Notes under the pieces: model-generated
Databases searched by the model: none
Seen by the model: the letters and a program-made list of their open reading frames with translations, nothing else
Told to the model about the DNA's origin: nothing
Source of the DNA: Ignavibacteria bacterium
GTDB taxonomy: Bacteria > Bacteroidota > Ignavibacteria > Ignavibacteriales > Melioribacteraceae
Length of the DNA stretch: 16,287 nt
Direction of reading: 5' to 3'
Assembly (NCBI GenBank): GCA_027347805.1
Contig: DAIEQP010000195.1
Coordinates: forward strand, 1 to 16,287
Translations under genes and position numbers: made by a program
Shown: one piece after another, positions 1 through 7,091 of the stretch
Position numbering within the stretch: position 1 is the stretch's first letter
How the letters are laid out: every line of letters begins with the position of its first letter

Positions 1-103
1 CGTTTCTTCTATATTCACATCATACCGAAAACAATAAATATTTCATTATTCATTTGATTTAATCCTCGCTAAGAAATTCATCAAATATTCTGATTGGGAC
101 TTG

Positions 104-153
104 TATCGATATAATAATATCGATATATTTATATCGATAAAATAATAGCGATA
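104..153. repeat. Four-unit 14-nt tandem array of palindrome TATCGATA upstream of rex
   Basis: The 8-mer TATCGATA occurs at 104-111, 118-125 and 132-139, and a one-mismatch copy TAGCGATA occurs at 146-153. Each copy starts exactly 14 nt after the previous one. The spacer halves are AT-rich and only partly conserved (ataataa, tattta, aaataa types). Each core is itself a perfect palindrome, so each can bind a dimer. The array ends 6 nt before the rex ATG and overlaps a TATAAT hexamer, so a bound protein would cover the promoter, transcription start and ribosome entry. This is what a repressor operator cluster looks like. It does not match the usual Rex box (TTGTGA-n6-TCACAA), so the binder is unknown. 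Confidence 0.8.
110..115 (+). promoter_or_regulatory. Candidate -10 hexamer of the rex-hydrogenase operon
   Basis: A perfect TATAAT lies inside the first and second units of the 14-nt array, 45 nt before the rex start. Upstream at 88-93 there is only a poor -35 match (ttctga). The placement would put the transcription start near 122, inside the repeat array, which suits repression by occlusion. The region is very AT-rich, so the hexamer may be a chance match. Confidence 0.3.
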
Positions 154-159
154 TGTGCC

Positions 160-852
160 ATGATAAAAACAGAGAAAATCGAAAGAATTGAGAAACCGTT
201 GGGTGGAATTCCTGAACCAACATTAAGAAGATTGCCAAAGTATATTGAGCTTCTCACCAGGTTGAAAGCAACCAATATGAAGTTCGTTTCAAGTAATTAT
301 GTTGCGGAGAAATTGAATCTTGATCCGATCCAGGTGAGAAAAGATCTTGCAATCTCCGGCACTATTGGCAAACCTAAACTCGGTTTCGATCTTGATGATC
401 TGCTCGCTGCTTTAAATCATACTCTCAACTGGGATAATCTTCACGATGCTTTTTTGATTGGTGTTGGTAGTCTCGGCAGCGCGCTTCTTGGTTATAAAAA
501 TTTCTCATCGTATGGATTGAATATCGTAGCGGGTTTCGATAGTGACCAACGCAAAGTTGGAAAAGTTGTAAATGGAATTAAAGTGCTTCCCGTTTCAAAA
601 TTGGAAAACATGATTAAGAGAATGAAAATTAACATTGCTATTCTAACTGTTCCATCTGAAGATGCACAGGAAATTGCTGAAGAAATGGTTGAAGCTGGAA
701 TTTTAGCAATTTGGAATTTTGCACCAACCCACCTGAAGTTGCCAAAAGATGTTATTGTTGAAAACGCGCAGCTAACACAATCTCTTGGTGTGTTAACTCA
801 TAAACTGGCAGAAAAAACTAAAAAAGAAAAAATGATTATTCATAATAATTAA
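160..852 (+). CDS. rex: Redox-sensing transcriptional repressor Rex
   Basis: Rex is a cytoplasmic dimeric repressor that leaves DNA when NADH rises and so de-represses fermentative and hydrogenase genes. At 230 residues it is close to the family's usual length (about 210-220). Residues 18-90 form the winged-helix DNA-binding domain, with the family pattern of PEPTLRRLPKYI followed by VSSNYVAEKL and QVRKDLAISG. A Rossmann NAD(H) domain follows, with GVGSLG at about 101-106 and an acidic residue after the second strand (AGFDSD, about 124-129). The C-terminal helix (LGVLTHKLAEK) is the one that swaps into the partner subunit in known Rex structures. No Shine-Dalgarno is visible before the ATG, and the repeat array ends 6 nt upstream. 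The gene is followed closely by hydC and is probably the first gene of the operon, which implies redox autoregulation. Confidence 0.95.
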   Translation: MIKTEKIERIEKPLGGIPEPTLRRLPKYIELLTRLKATNMKFVSSNYVAEKLNLDPIQVRKDLAISGTIGKPKLGFDLDDLLAALNHTLNWDNLHDAFLIGVGSLGSALLGYKNFSSYGLNIVAGFDSDQRKVGKVVNGIKVLPVSKLENMIKRMKINIAILTVPSEDAQEIAEEMVEAGILAIWNFAPTHLKLPKDVIVENAQLTQSLGVLTHKLAEKTKKEKMIIHNN

Positions 853-865
853 TAAATCGATTTAT

Positions 866-869
866 GGAG
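866..869 (+). promoter_or_regulatory. Shine-Dalgarno GGAG that decides the hydC start
   Basis: Three in-frame ATGs lie at 864, 870 and 876. GGAG at 866-869 lies within the first candidate codons but sits 6 nt before the ATG at 876, the ideal spacing. The 864 and 870 ATGs have no such site upstream. This supports initiation at 876. Confidence 0.6.
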
Positions 870-875
870 ATGACG

Positions 876-1397
876 ATGACTGAAACACACGAGAACGAAT
901 CGGTTATGGCAAGAAAGTTTGAAAGAGTTTGCGAAATACTCGAACAAAACAAATATGATTCAAACAAACTTATCCCGATTCTCCAGGCAGTGCAGGAAGA
1001 ATACCGTTACCTGCCTGAAAAAATATTAACATTTATCGCAATATCATTAAAAGTACCACCTGCAAAAGTTTATGGTGTTGCAACATTCTATTCACACTTT
1101 GCACTCGAACCGAAAGGCAGATATGTGATCAAGGTGTGTGATGGAACTGCATGTCATGTAAAAAATTCAATTCCTATAGTAGAAGCGATTGAAAAGAAAC
1201 TTGGACTGAATGAAAGCAAGAGAACAACTGACGATATGATGTTCACGCTTGAAACTGTTTCCTGTCTTGGCGCTTGTGGCTTAGCACCCGTTGTTGTTGT
1301 TAACGATGAAGTTCATTCTCTTATGAATCCTGAGAAGACAATGGCTATGCTTGAAAAAATTGTAATGGAGGACGCTTATGAACCAGTCGCAAATTAA
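876..1397 (+). CDS. hydC: [FeFe] hydrogenase gamma subunit, NuoE-like (HydC)
   Basis: This is the NuoE/24-kDa-type subunit that carries one [2Fe-2S] cluster and relays electrons between the flavin subunit and the rest of a HydABC hydrogenase in the cytoplasm. From the ATG at 876 it has 173 residues, the normal length. The N-terminal half is a helical bundle (ILQAVQEEYRYLPE, then VYGVATFYSHF). The C-terminal half is a thioredoxin-fold ferredoxin with cluster ligands C88-x4-C93 (VCDGTAC) and C130-x3-C134 (CLGAC). Upstream ATGs at 864 and 870 would add four or two residues, but the GGAG site favours 876. It overlaps hydB by 20 nt, so translation is probably coupled. A complex I NuoE is less likely, because no other nuo genes are present and hydA follows. 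Confidence 0.92.
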   Translation: MTETHENESVMARKFERVCEILEQNKYDSNKLIPILQAVQEEYRYLPEKILTFIAISLKVPPAKVYGVATFYSHFALEPKGRYVIKVCDGTACHVKNSIPIVEAIEKKLGLNESKRTTDDMMFTLETVSCLGACGLAPVVVVNDEVHSLMNPEKTMAMLEKIVMEDAYEPVAN

Positions 1398-3282
1398 TCT
1401 GGATCTAATCAGAGAAACATACCTTGAAAATTCCAAACTGGTAAAAAGAAGATTAATCATTTGTGCGGGCACAGGCTGTGTTGCAAATGGCTCTTTAAAA
1501 ATCTTCAAAGAATTTCAGAAACAATTTGATGAAAACAATCTTCACCATTTAATTGATCTGAAATTTGAGGAAGATAAGAAAGAAGGCATTCTTATTTCCG
1601 GGAGCGGCTGCCAGGGATTTTGCCAGATGGGTCCGCTTGTAACTGTTGAGCCAGATCAGATAATGTATGTTAAAGTTACAATTGAAAATGTAAAGAGAAT
1701 TGTTGATGAAACTTTGCTCGGGAATAGAGTTGTTGAAGAACTTTTATACATCGATCCGACAAATGGGAAGAAGTGCAAAGGAACCGAAGAGATTCCATTT
1801 TATAAAAGACAAAATAGATTTGTTCTTCAGAAATGCGGAAGAATAAATCCTGAAGATATTGATGAATATATTTCCCTCGGCGGTTACGATGCTGCTCGTA
1901 AAGCTTACAAAGAAATGAGCGCTAAAGATATCTGTGACGAAATTACATTTTCAGGTTTGCGCGGACGAGGCGGCGGCGGTTTTCCGACAGGAAGAAAATG
2001 GGAAATTACACGCGTTGAAAATGGTGAAAAGAAATTTGTGATATGCAATGGTGACGAAGGTGATCCGGGGGCATTTATGGATAGAAGCATAATGGAAGGA
2101 AATCCTCATTCTGTAATTGAAGGAATGATGATTGCTGCTAAAGCGATTGGTGCGAATGAAGGATACATTTATGTTAGAACAGAATACCCGCTTGCTGTAA
2201 AAAGATTACGCATTGCAGTTGCTCAGGCGGAAAAGATGGGACTGCTTGGAGAAAATATATTTGAATCAGGATTGAGCTTCAAAATAAATGTGATGGAAGG
2301 TGCCGGTGCATTTGTTTGCGGTGAAGAAACCGCGATGATCGCTTCAATCATGGGTGAAAGAGGAATGCCTAATCCAAAACCGCCATTTCCATCTCAATCA
2401 GGTTTGTTTGGCAAACCTACAATCATTAATAATGTTGAAACACTTAGTACGGTTTCTCTAATCATCTCGCTAGGTGCGAAATATTTTATTGATCTCGGTA
2501 CAAAAAAATCTCCAGGAACAAAAACATTTGCACTTACCGGTCATGTTGCAAATACAGGATTGATTGAAGTGCCGTTCGGGACAACATTAAGAGAAATTGT
2601 TTACAACATTGGCGGCGGTGTTACATACGAAGATGGTTCAATCAGCAATGAAGGATTTAAATCTGTTCAGATTGGCGGACCTTCAGGCGGGTGTTTAACA
2701 GAAGAGCATCTTGATATGCCTCTCGATTTCGATTCATTGACAGGAATTGGTGCTATGGTTGGCAGCGGCGGTCTTGTTGTAATGAACAAACAGACCTGCA
2801 TGGTTAAAATGGCGCAGTTCTTCATGCAGTTTACTCAGAATGAATCGTGCGGTAAATGTGTTTTATGCCGCGAAGGAACCAAGCAGATGCTTTCACTTCT
2901 CAATGATATAAGTGAAGGTAGAGGTACACTTGAAACAATAGAACTGCTTGAAGATTTGGCAGGCGCAGTTAAGAAAGGTTCGCTTTGCGGACTTGGAAAG
3001 ACAGCACCGAATCCTGTGTTATCAATGCTGACATACTTCAGAGAAGAATATAACGCGCATGTCATTCAGCAAAGATGTCCGGCAAAACAGTGTAAAGCAT
3101 TACTGACTCCATCGATAGATGAAGAGAAATGCAAAGGTTGCGGAGTTTGTATTAAAAAATGTCCAACCGGTGCAATCACTGGAAACAAAAAAGAACCTCA
3201 TGTTATTAACGAATCATTATGTATTAAGTGCATGGCTTGCATGGAAGCGTGCAGATTAAATGCAGTTGTGGTAGGAGCGTAA
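1378..3282 (+). CDS. hydB: [FeFe] hydrogenase beta subunit, NuoF-like flavoprotein (HydB)
   Basis: HydB holds the FMN and NAD(H) site of the HydABC hydrogenase. In characterised bifurcating enzymes this subunit couples NADH and reduced ferredoxin to H2. Residues about 25-110 are a thioredoxin-like [2Fe-2S] domain (C29-x4-C34, C78-x3-C82). Residues 145-540 are the NuoF core, with the glycine-rich nucleotide loop GLRGRGGGGFPTG near 193-205 and NGDEGDPGAF near 224-233. The NuoF [4Fe-4S] ligands are C491, C494, C497 and C537. Residues 580-630 add a two-cluster ferredoxin domain (C585/588/591/595 and C615/618/621/625). The 634-residue, three-part layout is diagnostic of HydB as opposed to complex I NuoF. 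GGAGG at 1367-1371 lies 6 nt before the ATG. hydA starts one base after the stop codon. Confidence 0.95.
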   Translation: MNQSQINLDLIRETYLENSKLVKRRLIICAGTGCVANGSLKIFKEFQKQFDENNLHHLIDLKFEEDKKEGILISGSGCQGFCQMGPLVTVEPDQIMYVKVTIENVKRIVDETLLGNRVVEELLYIDPTNGKKCKGTEEIPFYKRQNRFVLQKCGRINPEDIDEYISLGGYDAARKAYKEMSAKDICDEITFSGLRGRGGGGFPTGRKWEITRVENGEKKFVICNGDEGDPGAFMDRSIMEGNPHSVIEGMMIAAKAIGANEGYIYVRTEYPLAVKRLRIAVAQAEKMGLLGENIFESGLSFKINVMEGAGAFVCGEETAMIASIMGERGMPNPKPPFPSQSGLFGKPTIINNVETLSTVSLIISLGAKYFIDLGTKKSPGTKTFALTGHVANTGLIEVPFGTTLREIVYNIGGGVTYEDGSISNEGFKSVQIGGPSGGCLTEEHLDMPLDFDSLTGIGAMVGSGGLVVMNKQTCMVKMAQFFMQFTQNESCGKCVLCREGTKQMLSLLNDISEGRGTLETIELLEDLAGAVKKGSLCGLGKTAPNPVLSMLTYFREEYNAHVIQQRCPAKQCKALLTPSIDEEKCKGCGVCIKKCPTGAITGNKKEPHVINESLCIKCMACMEACRLNAVVVGA

Positions 3283-3283
3283 G

Positions 3284-4195
3284 ATGAAATCGAAAACAAT
3301 TACAATAAATGGAAGAGAAGTTGAATTCGGCAGTGAAAGAAATTTGCTCGAGGTAATTCGCAAAGCAAATATTGAAATACCAACTTTTTGTTATCATTCG
3401 GAATTAAGTACTTACGGTGCGTGCAGAATGTGTGTTGTTGATATTGCAGGAAGAGGAATTGTTACATCATGCACAACAAAACCGGAAGCAGGATTAAGTG
3501 TTAAGACTCACACCCAGGAAGTTAGAAACATCCGAAAGATTGCATTGGAACTTTTACTTGCCAATCATGACAGAAGCTGTACATCATGTGTTAAAAGTGT
3601 AAGCTGCAAACTGCAGGATTTAGCAAACAATCTTGGTGTTGATCAGGTTAGATTCAAAAAAACAGAAGCAACATTGCCGATGGATGAATCATCCGACGCG
3701 TTAGTTCGCGATCCGAACAAATGTATTCTTTGCGGTGATTGCGTTCGCGCTTGTTATGAAATACAGGATATCGGTGCAATTGATTTTGCGCATCGCGGAT
3801 CCAAAGTTACTGTCATGCCTGCGTTTGGAAAAGATTTAGCTCATGTTGAATGTGTTGACTGCGGTCAGTGCGCACGCGTTTGTCCAACAGGTGCAATTAC
3901 ACCAAAGTATGAGATTGCAAAAGTCTGGAAAGAGATTGACAATCCGAACAAAACTGTTGTAGCACAAATTGCGCCCGCGGTTCGAGTTGCAATAGGCGAA
4001 CTATTCGGAATGAAACCGGGAACACTTTTAATCGGGCAGATTGTCAGCGCATTAAATATGCTCGGGTTCGATAAAGTGTTTGATACTTCATTCGCTGCGG
4101 ACTTAACAGTAATAGAAGAAGCAAATGAGTTTTTGAAAAGAAAAACTGAGAATAATAATCTTCCTAATTTACCTCATGCTGTCCAGGCTGGGTAA
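3284..4195 (+). CDS. hydA: HydA N-terminal part: electron-relay FeS domains and start of the H domain
   Basis: This 303-residue frame has a [2Fe-2S] ferredoxin domain (C36, C47, C50, C63), then a His/Cys [4Fe-4S] site (H95, C99, C102, C108). A two-cluster ferredoxin domain follows (C147/150/153/157 and C190/193/196/200). The start of the hydrogenase catalytic domain comes next (AQIAPAVRVAIGE and DKVFDTSFAADLT). True sequence ends at about N295. The last eight residues before the TAA are out-of-frame nonsense that covers the lost TSCCPGW motif. GGAG at 3274-3277 lies 6 nt before the ATG. Translated alone, this piece could carry clusters but could not bind the H-cluster. Confidence 0.9.
   Translation: MKSKTITINGREVEFGSERNLLEVIRKANIEIPTFCYHSELSTYGACRMCVVDIAGRGIVTSCTTKPEAGLSVKTHTQEVRNIRKIALELLLANHDRSCTSCVKSVSCKLQDLANNLGVDQVRFKKTEATLPMDESSDALVRDPNKCILCGDCVRACYEIQDIGAIDFAHRGSKVTVMPAFGKDLAHVECVDCGQCARVCPTGAITPKYEIAKVWKEIDNPNKTVVAQIAPAVRVAIGELFGMKPGTLLIGQIVSALNMLGFDKVFDTSFAADLTVIEEANEFLKRKTENNNLPNLPHAVQAG
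4163..4176 (+). other. Frameshift point in hydA (one base missing)
   Basis: Upstream codons read cct aat tta in the hydA frame. The family sequence before the H-cluster motif is normally P-(M/x)-F-T-S-C-C-P. Adding one T to the run at 4168-4170 gives cct aat ttt acc tca tgc tgt, which reads P-N-F-T-S-C-C and joins the two frames exactly. The downstream frame is closed by TAA at 4165-4167, so the switch must lie between about 4165 and 4193. Confidence 0.9.
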
Positions 4196-5301
4196 AATTT
4201 GCTGAACAATATTATCCTGAATATTTAGATAATCTTTCTTCATGTAAATCTCCACAGCAAATGTTCGGATCAGTAGCAAAAGAAATATTGCCAGAACAAC
4301 TTGGTGTTAAGAGAGAAGATTTAGTTGTTGTTTCAATTATGCCGTGCACTGCAAAGAAAGTTGAAGCAAACCGTCCTGAGTTTGCGAATGGAAAAGAAAA
4401 AGATGTTGATTACGTTTTAACGACACAAGAATTAGCAGCGATGATAAAACAAGCCGGAATTAAATTTGAAAATCTCACACCTGAATCACTTGATTTACCA
4501 ATGGGATTCAAAACCGGCGCGGGAGTAATTTTTGGAAACAGCGGCGGAGTTAGCGAAGCAGTTCTTCGTTATGCATATGAAAAAGTTAATGGTGTTAAAC
4601 TCAGCAGTGTAGAATTCAGCGAAGTTAGAAGTGATGACTCGATTCGCGAAGCTGAAATCAGTTTGAATGGAACTAAAGTAAAAATGGCAATTGTAAGCGG
4701 TCTCAAGAATACGAAAACACTTCTCAACAAAATTAAAAGTGGTGAATCGCAATTTGATATTATTGAAGTTATGGCTTGCCCGGGCGGGTGCATCGGCGGT
4801 GCCGGTCAACCTTATATAATGGAAGAAAATACGAAGAAAGAAAGAACAAAAGGATTATACGATTCCGATAAAACTTTGCAGCTTCATAAATCACAGGACA
4901 ATCCTTACATACAGGAATTGTATAAAAATCTATTGATCGAACCTAACAGCCACAAGGCACACAAATTGCTCCATACTACATACAAAAACAGAAAACGCAT
5001 TTTAGAAACTGAATTAAGCGTGATAGACGGCAGCGATTCTCAAAAGCTGGAAATTAAAGTATGTGTGGGAACCAACTGCTATGTTAAAAAATCTCAGAAA
5101 CTGATTGGACAATTGATTGGATATGTTGAACAGAAGGGACTAAGTAATGCCGTTGATGTAAGTGCAACTTTCTGTATGGAAAAATGCGGTGAAGGTCCAA
5201 ACGTTATGATAGGCGATGAGCATATCGGTCAATGTACATTCGATAAAGTAGTGGACGTTCTGAATAAAAAATTAAAGCAGGTTGCTGTTCCTGCTGAATA
5301 A
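4168..5301 (+). CDS. hydA: HydA C-terminal part: H-cluster domain and C-terminal [2Fe-2S] domain
   Basis: This frame is open from 4168 and holds the rest of the active site. Motif 1 is TSCCPGW, encoded at 4171-4191. Motif 2 is MPCTAKKVE and motif 3 is EVMACPGGCIGGAGQP. All are canonical for a catalytic group A enzyme, including the proton-shuttle cysteine (the first C of motif 1). A small-subunit-like helical stretch follows (about 4800-4990). The C-terminal thioredoxin-fold domain has CVGTNC and CMEKC ligands. The first in-frame ATG, at 4261, lies 30 codons inside conserved hydrogenase sequence, lacks a Shine-Dalgarno and would omit motif 1. It is therefore not a real start, and this is the second half of hydA. 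Confidence 0.88.
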   Translation, partial: FTSCCPGWVKFAEQYYPEYLDNLSSCKSPQQMFGSVAKEILPEQLGVKREDLVVVSIMPCTAKKVEANRPEFANGKEKDVDYVLTTQELAAMIKQAGIKFENLTPESLDLPMGFKTGAGVIFGNSGGVSEAVLRYAYEKVNGVKLSSVEFSEVRSDDSIREAEISLNGTKVKMAIVSGLKNTKTLLNKIKSGESQFDIIEVMACPGGCIGGAGQPYIMEENTKKERTKGLYDSDKTLQLHKSQDNPYIQELYKNLLIEPNSHKAHKLLHTTYKNRKRILETELSVIDGSDSQKLEIKVCVGTNCYVKKSQKLIGQLIGYVEQKGLSNAVDVSATFCMEKCGEGPNVMIGDEHIGQCTFDKVVDVLNKKLKQVAVPAE

Positions 5302-5318
5302 AAAAGTGAAGTGAATTA

Positions 5319-7091
5319 ATGCAGCAAAAAATTATAGATGCCCAGATAATATTTACAAACAAAGCAAGATGCCGGGATTGTTACCGATGTTTAAGGAATT
5401 GTCCTGTTAATGCAATTAAGATGAAAGATGGGCAGGCATCAGTTGAAGCAGATAGATGCATTTTATGCGGAACATGTTTGAAGGAATGCCCGCAGAATGC
5501 AAAACAGTTCAGACACGATTTGATACGCGTTAAAAAGTTGATTAAGGAAAATGAAAATGTTGCAGTAAGTATTGCCCCATCTTTCCCGGCCTTGTTTGAA
5601 GATTGGCAGATAGAAAGAATTCCATCTCTTATGCGCCGCCTTGGTTTCTCATATGTAAGTGAGACAGCTGAAGCGGCGTATTATGTTGCAAAGGAAACAA
5701 AAGATCTTTTCCTTCAAAAGGGAAAAGGAATTTGTTTATCAACAGCATGTCCTTCCTATGTTACTTATGTAGAAAAATACCAACCGTTGCAAGTCAAGAA
5801 TTTAATAACAGTTGTTTCTCCAATGATTGCACACGCCCGAAGACTAAGAAAAAAATTAACAGGCGATTGGAAAATAGTTTTCATCGGTCCTTGTGTTGCA
5901 AAGAAAGCCGAAGCGGAACGAAGCGAGCATAAAGGTTTAATAGACGGAGTATTAACATTTACTGAATTACTGGAATGGATTGAAGAAGAAAAAATTGATT
6001 TGAAACAATTTGAAGCAAGTGAGTTTGATGAGAAAGTAAACGGTGATGCAAGATTGTATGCATTAACGGGAGGAATGTCAAAGACAGCTTCGCTGGAGAC
6101 AGATAACTTAAACACATCAGTTTACGCGATGAGCGGATTCAATGAAATAACAGATTCAATGCGGTCATTCACAAACACTTCTTCAAGAGTTTTAATTGAG
6201 CCGCTTATTTGTGCTTCCGGTTGTGTAAACGGTCCAGGATTACCGAAATCTGAAACTGTTTTCACACGCAAAGAAAATGTAATCAACTATGCAAAATCCA
6301 AATCCGGAATTGATGCAGAGACGAATGAAATTGAAGTGAGTTATTCGACATCATTTAACAACAATGCTGTATACATTGTTAATGATTTTAATGAAGAAGG
6401 AATTCGATACGTTCTTGATCAAACAGGAAAACAAAATGTTGAAAACCAGTTGAACTGCGGTGCCTGCGGTTATTCAACCTGTCTTGATAATGCCAAAGCA
6501 ATTTTGAATGGAATGGTTGAGATAGAATCATGCATTCCTTATATGAGAAGACTTGCCGAACAACGAACAGATAAAATTATTGAAACATCACCAAACGGAA
6601 TTGTGATTTTAAACCGTGAGCTTGAAATTCTTCACATGAATCCGGCATTTAAAAAGTTTTTTATGTGCACAAACTCAGTGGCAGGTAAAAGAATTTCTTA
6701 TTTAATGGATCCCGAACCATTTATCAAATTGAAAGATGGCGATACTGAAAGTGTTGAAGTAACAATTAATCACAGCAATTACAATGTGATATGTCACCAA
6801 ATTTTGTATAAGCTTCCTGAAGACAACCAGTACATCGGAATTTTTGTTGACATCACAAAAAATATTACTGACGTAGAAAAACTCGATTCACTAAAAGTGA
6901 AAACAATTCAGCAGGCGCAGGAATTACTAGATCATCAGATTGAAATGGCGCAGGCGCTCGCAAAACTTTTAGGTGAAAGCACGGCGAAGGGTGAAGAGCT
7001 TGTAGAAAATCTTCTCAAACTTACCCAGGATGAAAAAATTAAAAATCTTAGAAGCAAGAACTGGCTGTGGGATACCAATACTACGAAGTAA
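5319..7091 (+). CDS. hydS: Putative sensory [FeFe] hydrogenase with FeS and PAS domains (HydS-like)
   Basis: This 590-residue protein is probably an H2 or redox sensor. Residues 15-60 are a two-cluster ferredoxin domain (C18/21/24/28 and C47/50/53/57). Residues 75-330 are an H-cluster domain with altered motifs. Motif 1 reads STACPSY, with A143 in place of the proton-shuttle cysteine and C144 kept. Motif 2 is GPCVAKKAE (C192). Motif 3 is EPLICASGC (E294, C298, C302), with Leu in place of Met. Residues 380-405 give a C-x2-C-x4-C-x16-C FeS site. A PAS domain (about 415-515) and a helical tail (about 520-575) follow. No kinase or DNA-binding domain is present. Such motif changes and PAS fusions are known for group C (HydS) hydrogenases. 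It follows hydA by 17 nt and overlaps the phosphatase gene by 25 nt. Confidence 0.85.
   Translation: MQQKIIDAQIIFTNKARCRDCYRCLRNCPVNAIKMKDGQASVEADRCILCGTCLKECPQNAKQFRHDLIRVKKLIKENENVAVSIAPSFPALFEDWQIERIPSLMRRLGFSYVSETAEAAYYVAKETKDLFLQKGKGICLSTACPSYVTYVEKYQPLQVKNLITVVSPMIAHARRLRKKLTGDWKIVFIGPCVAKKAEAERSEHKGLIDGVLTFTELLEWIEEEKIDLKQFEASEFDEKVNGDARLYALTGGMSKTASLETDNLNTSVYAMSGFNEITDSMRSFTNTSSRVLIEPLICASGCVNGPGLPKSETVFTRKENVINYAKSKSGIDAETNEIEVSYSTSFNNNAVYIVNDFNEEGIRYVLDQTGKQNVENQLNCGACGYSTCLDNAKAILNGMVEIESCIPYMRRLAEQRTDKIIETSPNGIVILNRELEILHMNPAFKKFFMCTNSVAGKRISYLMDPEPFIKLKDGDTESVEVTINHSNYNVICHQILYKLPEDNQYIGIFVDITKNITDVEKLDSLKVKTIQQAQELLDHQIEMAQALAKLLGESTAKGEELVENLLKLTQDEKIKNLRSKNWLWDTNTTK

Larger units (their letters stand above)
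3284..5301 (+). pseudogene. hydA: hydA, catalytic [FeFe] hydrogenase, interrupted by a frameshift
   Basis: The two adjacent reading frames together form one HydA of about 672 residues if a single base is restored at about 4168-4170. The product is the H2-activating subunit of the HydABC complex. All expected cofactor motifs are present across the join: N-terminal [2Fe-2S], His-ligated [4Fe-4S], a two-cluster ferredoxin domain, the three H-cluster motifs and a C-terminal thioredoxin-like [2Fe-2S] domain. Apart from the one missing base, nothing in the gene looks decayed, so a sequencing or assembly error, or a very recent mutation, is more likely than an old pseudogene. The two halves are described separately. 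Confidence 0.85.

Noticed and set aside
52..86. Inverted repeat ATTTGAT ... ATCAAAT upstream of rex, FNR-like half sites
   Set aside because: The 21-nt spacer is far too wide for an FNR site, and 7-bp arms are expected by chance in AT-rich DNA.
1..103. Divergent gene on the minus strand running off the left edge
   Set aside because: Minus-strand frames from the CAT triplets at 79, 51 and 44 all meet a stop within about 13 codons, so no coding was supported. The stretch looks like non-coding upstream sequence.
1281..1508. Antisense frames over hyd, GH3, GH95 and nth genes (for example 1281-1508 minus, 9393-9695 minus, 15883-16119 minus)
   Set aside because: They lie opposite strongly supported genes, have no recognisable domain and no ribosome binding site. 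They are shadow frames.
4163..4173. Programmed -1 ribosomal frameshift as the explanation for split hydA
   Set aside because: The local heptamer T-AAT-TTA does not fit X-XXY-YYZ, because the P-site Asn tRNA could not re-pair on TAA. I saw no obvious downstream hairpin. A missing base is the simpler reading.
4261..5301. Independent gene starting at ATG 4261
   Set aside because: The conserved hydrogenase sequence continues in frame upstream of this ATG to 4171, no Shine-Dalgarno is present, and the product would lack the first H-cluster motif.
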